Position numbers and translations under genes: made by a program
Shown here: in pieces, positions 8,401 to 9,311 of the stretch
Numbering within the stretch: position 1 is the first letter of the stretch
Layout of the letters: each line of letters begins with the position of its first letter
Notes under the pieces: generated by a model
What the model was told of the DNA's origin: nothing
The model's input: the letters and a program-made list of their open reading frames with translations, nothing else
Database searches by the model: none
Origin: an uncultured Ktedonobacteraceae bacterium
GTDB lineage: Bacteria > Chloroflexota > Ktedonobacteria > Ktedonobacterales > Ktedonobacteraceae
Length of the DNA stretch: 9,311 nucleotides
NCBI GenBank assembly: GCA_955652655.1
Contig: CATPCK010000899.1
Coordinates: forward strand, 1 to 9,311
Reading direction: 5' to 3'

Positions 8401-8752
8401 AAAACTGCGCTGGCTTGAGAAATCGATGGTAGTTTACCGATTTTGGACGGTTGATATCCGCTACATAGCTTTTTAGAGCATCAGGGTAACGCAGACGTAG
8501 TCCAATTGATAAAGAGAGCGTCTGGTTAGTAGCGGCGGTCAGGGTTGCTAGCTTGCTGTTTTTGATTATCATGGGCACTGTGCCCCTAAATGAGACAAGT
8601 GAATCTACTGCCGCTGCACGAACAGTGTTCTGTAAATGCAGTGCCAAGACACCCACGATAAGTAGAATAATTACCATAAGAGTGACAATTTTAGATGAGA
8701 TGCCTTGAAGATTCCGACGATTACCATGGAAAGGAGAAGATCTGATCAGCAT
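5465..8752 (-). CDS. Secreted S53 (sedolisin/kumamolisin-like) family protein with altered active site and C-terminal repeats
   Basis: This 1095-residue exported protein has an N-terminal hydrophobic segment (about 22-40, likely cleaved near VRAAA), a pro-kumamolisin activation domain (about 50-205), an S53 domain (about 236-630) and four C-terminal repeats (645-1091). S53 enzymes are acid-active serine-carboxyl peptidases with a Glu-Asp-Ser triad. Here E312 and D316 (IEVEQDAE) are in place, and D587 and D610 (YDLATGLG) fit the calcium site. However, the nucleophile motif reads GGTDAAAP, with D540 where Ser is expected, and the oxyanion-hole motif GDSG reads GNSG (N401). By homology it should not work as a normal sedolisin. 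Eight cysteines in the protease part suggest disulfides. ATG 8752 has a GAAGG-type site (8765-8769) at a rather long 12-nt spacing. The propeller gene follows 151 bp downstream. Default pipelines would call it an S53 peptidase; activity is doubtful. Confidence 0.9.
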   Translation of the reverse strand: MLIRSSPFHGNRRNLQGISSKIVTLMVIILLIVGVLALHLQNTVRAAAVDSLVSFRGTVPMIIKNSKLATLTAATNQTLSLSIGLRLRYPDALKSYVADINRPKSVNYHRFLKPAQFLGVFAPTKATHDAFLRYLQASGFTITGTYSNRLLITFKGPLSLVERVFHVTIQNYVAPNGQAFYSNTTDPLLPSSLVGDVQSFDGLSNALYWQHTISAAHSLVVNKVGISPAAVTCLGHSSGYFTPDQISAAYNLNGLYNQGYHGEGQTVALFELASFQASDISAYESCYGHSTTKIQTIATGPDPIPTGNGMIEVEQDAELLLGLAPKLGSLRIYEAGTNNSVVDYNAEWSQIVQDAPAIVSTSWSSCEKDVLQLDPNELDQENTFFTVAAAQGQSIISSSGNSGSSGCYTSQSPDTTLNAGDPAAQPWVTGVGGTTLTLNSNGSYASETVWNNPVVQNKPSGASGGGISQKWPMPSWQSAPGVNNQYSTGTVCNAPTGQNCREVPDVALNANYFTGYPIYCTAAAAGCSSTNPWLIIGGTDAAAPIWAALMALTNEESGQGGGFNIGFVNPLLYQIASGTSYSNDLHDVTSGNNDYRSLQQGKYPATAVYDLATGLGSYNASNLATDLVTLTLNNSGWRSAPANTNWFFAEGIVGNGFQEYLTLQNPDPINVTNVSLTFLMQGHTPSSITVTRNINPSTRFTENVNADLNTPSTSTSHINVATIVHINSGPPLVVERPMYFNFMSIPSGTDIIGAPFPSNSYYFAEASSLQSGQAKYATYITLINPSSAVTATVTITYFTGSCGATGQAKCPIETKTVGPLQRQTASPVDVGLHQKVAISVASDRPIVAERPMYFTDNIPNAGGLTTGAASQVGVMAPGTDWLFAEGFTGTNFQEYFELANFGANTANSSIKLEYTDGSTQVFPVQVPAFGQVQFDVNAHPGATAAVSAEITSDNPIVADRLMYFHATSSHFSGGTDVIGATAAANACSFAEGYTGGAFQEYLTLENPTGTDETVAVTYFAAGLIFQQQTVVKAHSRSTIDVNAVINPIAQGSVSITAQAISPSNPSTALIVAERVMYFGFGSDQGGTDVVGYSSH
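5480..6820 (-). repeat. Four tandem ~105-115-residue FAEG/ERPMYF repeats in the S53 protein
   Basis: The repeats span residues about 645-755, 759-873, 879-980 and 986-1091. Each opens with FAEG or FAEA, continues with (F)QEYLTLxNP, has a beta-rich middle, then (V)VAERPMYF, and closes with a GTDIIGA/GGTDVIG-like tail. Repeat 2 is the most diverged: FAEA, ATYITL in place of QEYL, a C802/C810 insert, and no GGTD tail. The pattern suggests beta-sandwich modules that hold the N-terminal domain away from the cell or bind a surface or polymer. That function is inferred. Confidence 0.8.
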
Positions 8753-8800
8753 AGATTTGTTCTACCTTCTGTCTGTAGTAATTTGTGCAGTACCTTTACT

Positions 8801-8827
8801 ATTGTACTTAAATGTATAAAGTTTGAA
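8801..8827 (-). promoter_or_regulatory. Weak candidate promoter for the S53 gene
   Basis: On the minus strand, TACAAT (8801-8806) matches the -10 consensus at five of six bases. TTCAAA (8822-8827) is a poor -35 with a short 15-bp spacer. This would place the start near 8794 and give a leader of about 40 nt before ATG 8752. The poor -35 hints at activator dependence or another sigma factor. Confidence 0.3.
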
Positions 8828-8832
8828 CTGTT

Positions 8833-8844
8833 TTTAGTACTAAA
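8833..8844. promoter_or_regulatory. 12-bp perfect palindrome, possible operator
   Basis: TTTAGTACTAAA is a perfect inverted repeat just upstream of the putative -35 of the S53 promoter, where an activator would sit. The composition is AT-rich, so chance is a real alternative. Confidence 0.25.
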
Positions 8845-9029
8845 GGTTTATTTCGTTGCACAAGCGAGGTAGCGCTAACTAATAGATTGAAAGTAAAAAA
8901 TACATAAAGAAACAAATTGAAACACAGTAAGCCTCTCGAAAAGTGCTCGACTACATAGTACGCATTGCTTCATGCAAAGGAAGAGTAGTTAGGTAGTATC
9001 AAGAGAATCTAACCCATACCTGCGGATAT
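8845..9029. other. AT-rich intergenic stretch without recognisable gene
   Basis: This is the central part of the region right of the S53 start. Stops are frequent. TTGAAA occurs at 8887-8892 and 8917-8922, but neither is followed by a convincing -10 at normal spacing. No tRNA-like or other recognisable RNA element was seen. Confidence 0.5.
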
Positions 9030-9036
9030 AAGGAGG
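9030..9036 (+). promoter_or_regulatory. Perfect Shine-Dalgarno sequence
   Basis: AAGGAGG is fully complementary to the 16S anti-Shine-Dalgarno core. ATG 9046 lies nine bases downstream, which is good spacing. ATG 9039 is only two bases away and opens a seven-codon frame ending at 9062. The site implies translation starting at 9046, if the region is transcribed rightward. Confidence 0.5.
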
Positions 9037-9045
9037 CAATGAATA

Positions 9046-9311
9046 ATGCCAACATTAGCTAACGTAATGTGTACATTTTTTCGCCGTCGCATGCGACAAA
9101 TAGCTACTTGTGGAGTTGATGGAGATGATTTTAATCCAATAAATAGAAAAACCAGCACGCAGGCCGGTTTTTCTATTTTCTTTTCAGCCTACCCCGTGAT
9201 CGCCGACCAGAGAATGCCCGGAACTTTCCAGGGTGATGGTGAAACCTCCAAATCGACGAGTTTCGGAAATACCTTCCGGGCCGTTTTACCGCGTGTGACA
9301 AACCACGGTGG
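9046..9311 (+). CDS. Possible small or partial ORF of unknown function behind a perfect Shine-Dalgarno
   Basis: The frame starts at ATG 9046, begins MPTLANVMCTFFRRRMRQ, and stays open to the right edge (88 codons). I recognise no family. In favour are the ideal ribosome binding site and spacing. Against it, the frame runs straight through a strong terminator hairpin (9141-9178), and beyond that it is antisense to a plausible leftward ORF. The adjacent frame has a stop at 9138-9140, just before the hairpin, so one base change in length would yield a peptide of about 30 residues ending there. It may therefore be a decayed small gene, a leader peptide, or not a gene. Confidence 0.22.
   Translation, partial: MPTLANVMCTFFRRRMRQIATCGVDGDDFNPINRKTSTQAGFSIFFSAYPVIADQRMPGTFQGDGETSKSTSFGNTFRAVLPRVTNHG
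9141..9178. terminator. Strong bidirectional intrinsic terminator
   Basis: A 13-bp perfect stem joins 9141-9153 (AAATAGAAAAACC) to 9166-9178 (GGTTTTTCTATTT), with two more G-C pairs inside the 12-nt loop. Rightward, the GC part is followed by TTTTTCTATTTTCTTTT; leftward, by TTTTTCTATTTATT. It can therefore act in both directions. It would end any short rightward transcript from about 9046, and any gene entering from the right edge. Confidence 0.75.
9189..9311 (-). CDS. Possible C-terminal end of a leftward gene, unidentified (partial)
   Basis: This is an open minus-strand frame of 40 codons from the right edge to TAG at 9191-9189. The protein end reads KVFPKLVDLEV, then PWKVPGILWSAITG. The stop lies 10 bases before the strong terminator, the usual spacing for a real gene end. 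However, a second minus-strand frame and the plus-strand frame from 9046 are also open here, so 120 bases cannot settle it. No family is recognised. Confidence 0.3.
   Translation of the reverse strand, partial: PPWFVTRGKTARKVFPKLVDLEVSPSPWKVPGILWSAITG

Noticed and set aside
9039..9062. Seven-codon ORF from ATG 9039
   Set aside because: It sits only two bases after the Shine-Dalgarno, too close for efficient initiation; ATG 9046 fits better.
9217..9280. CCCGGAA/TTCCGGG inverted repeat as a mobile-element end or site
   Set aside because: It is only 7 bp with about 50 bases between arms; no flanking duplication or transposase fragment can be recognised.

Overview
The window most resembles a Chloroflexota genome, probably Ktedonobacteria-like. 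This is inferred from the gene mix and protein styles: a transmembrane Ser/Thr kinase with a baseplate-J-like ectodomain, a secreted S53 (sedolisin/kumamolisin) protein with FAEG...ERPMYF repeats, and a secreted PQQ-propeller-like protein. No rRNA, tRNA, CRISPR array, transposase or phage gene was found.

Layout. Bases 1-2019 (+) hold the 3' part of a receptor-type Ser/Thr kinase whose N-lobe lies off the left edge. Bases 2139-3548 (+; alternative start 2055) hold a complete two-CBS-domain cystathionine beta-synthase with its own candidate promoter. A convergent gap (3549-3636) carries a hairpin. Bases 3637-5313 (-) encode a secreted beta-propeller protein. A 151-bp gap (5314-5464) contains a striking nested inverted repeat. 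Bases 5465-8752 (-) encode a 1095-residue secreted S53-family protein. The last 559 bases are AT-rich and mostly non-coding. They hold a weak promoter and a 12-bp palindrome upstream of the S53 gene, a perfect Shine-Dalgarno followed by an ORF of doubtful reality, a strong bidirectional terminator, and a possible leftward ORF end at the right edge.

How the genes relate. The two rightward genes (surface signalling kinase, cytoplasmic transsulfuration enzyme) show no obvious functional link. The two leftward genes both encode exported proteins and could share a transcript, S53 gene first, with the nested hairpin between them.

The most notable observation is in the S53 protein. The fold, prodomain, Glu/Asp pair and calcium-site Asp residues look intact, but the nucleophile Ser of the GTS motif is Asp (D540) and the oxyanion-hole Asp of the GDSG motif is Asn (N401). 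It is therefore either a secreted pseudoprotease or an enzyme with changed chemistry.
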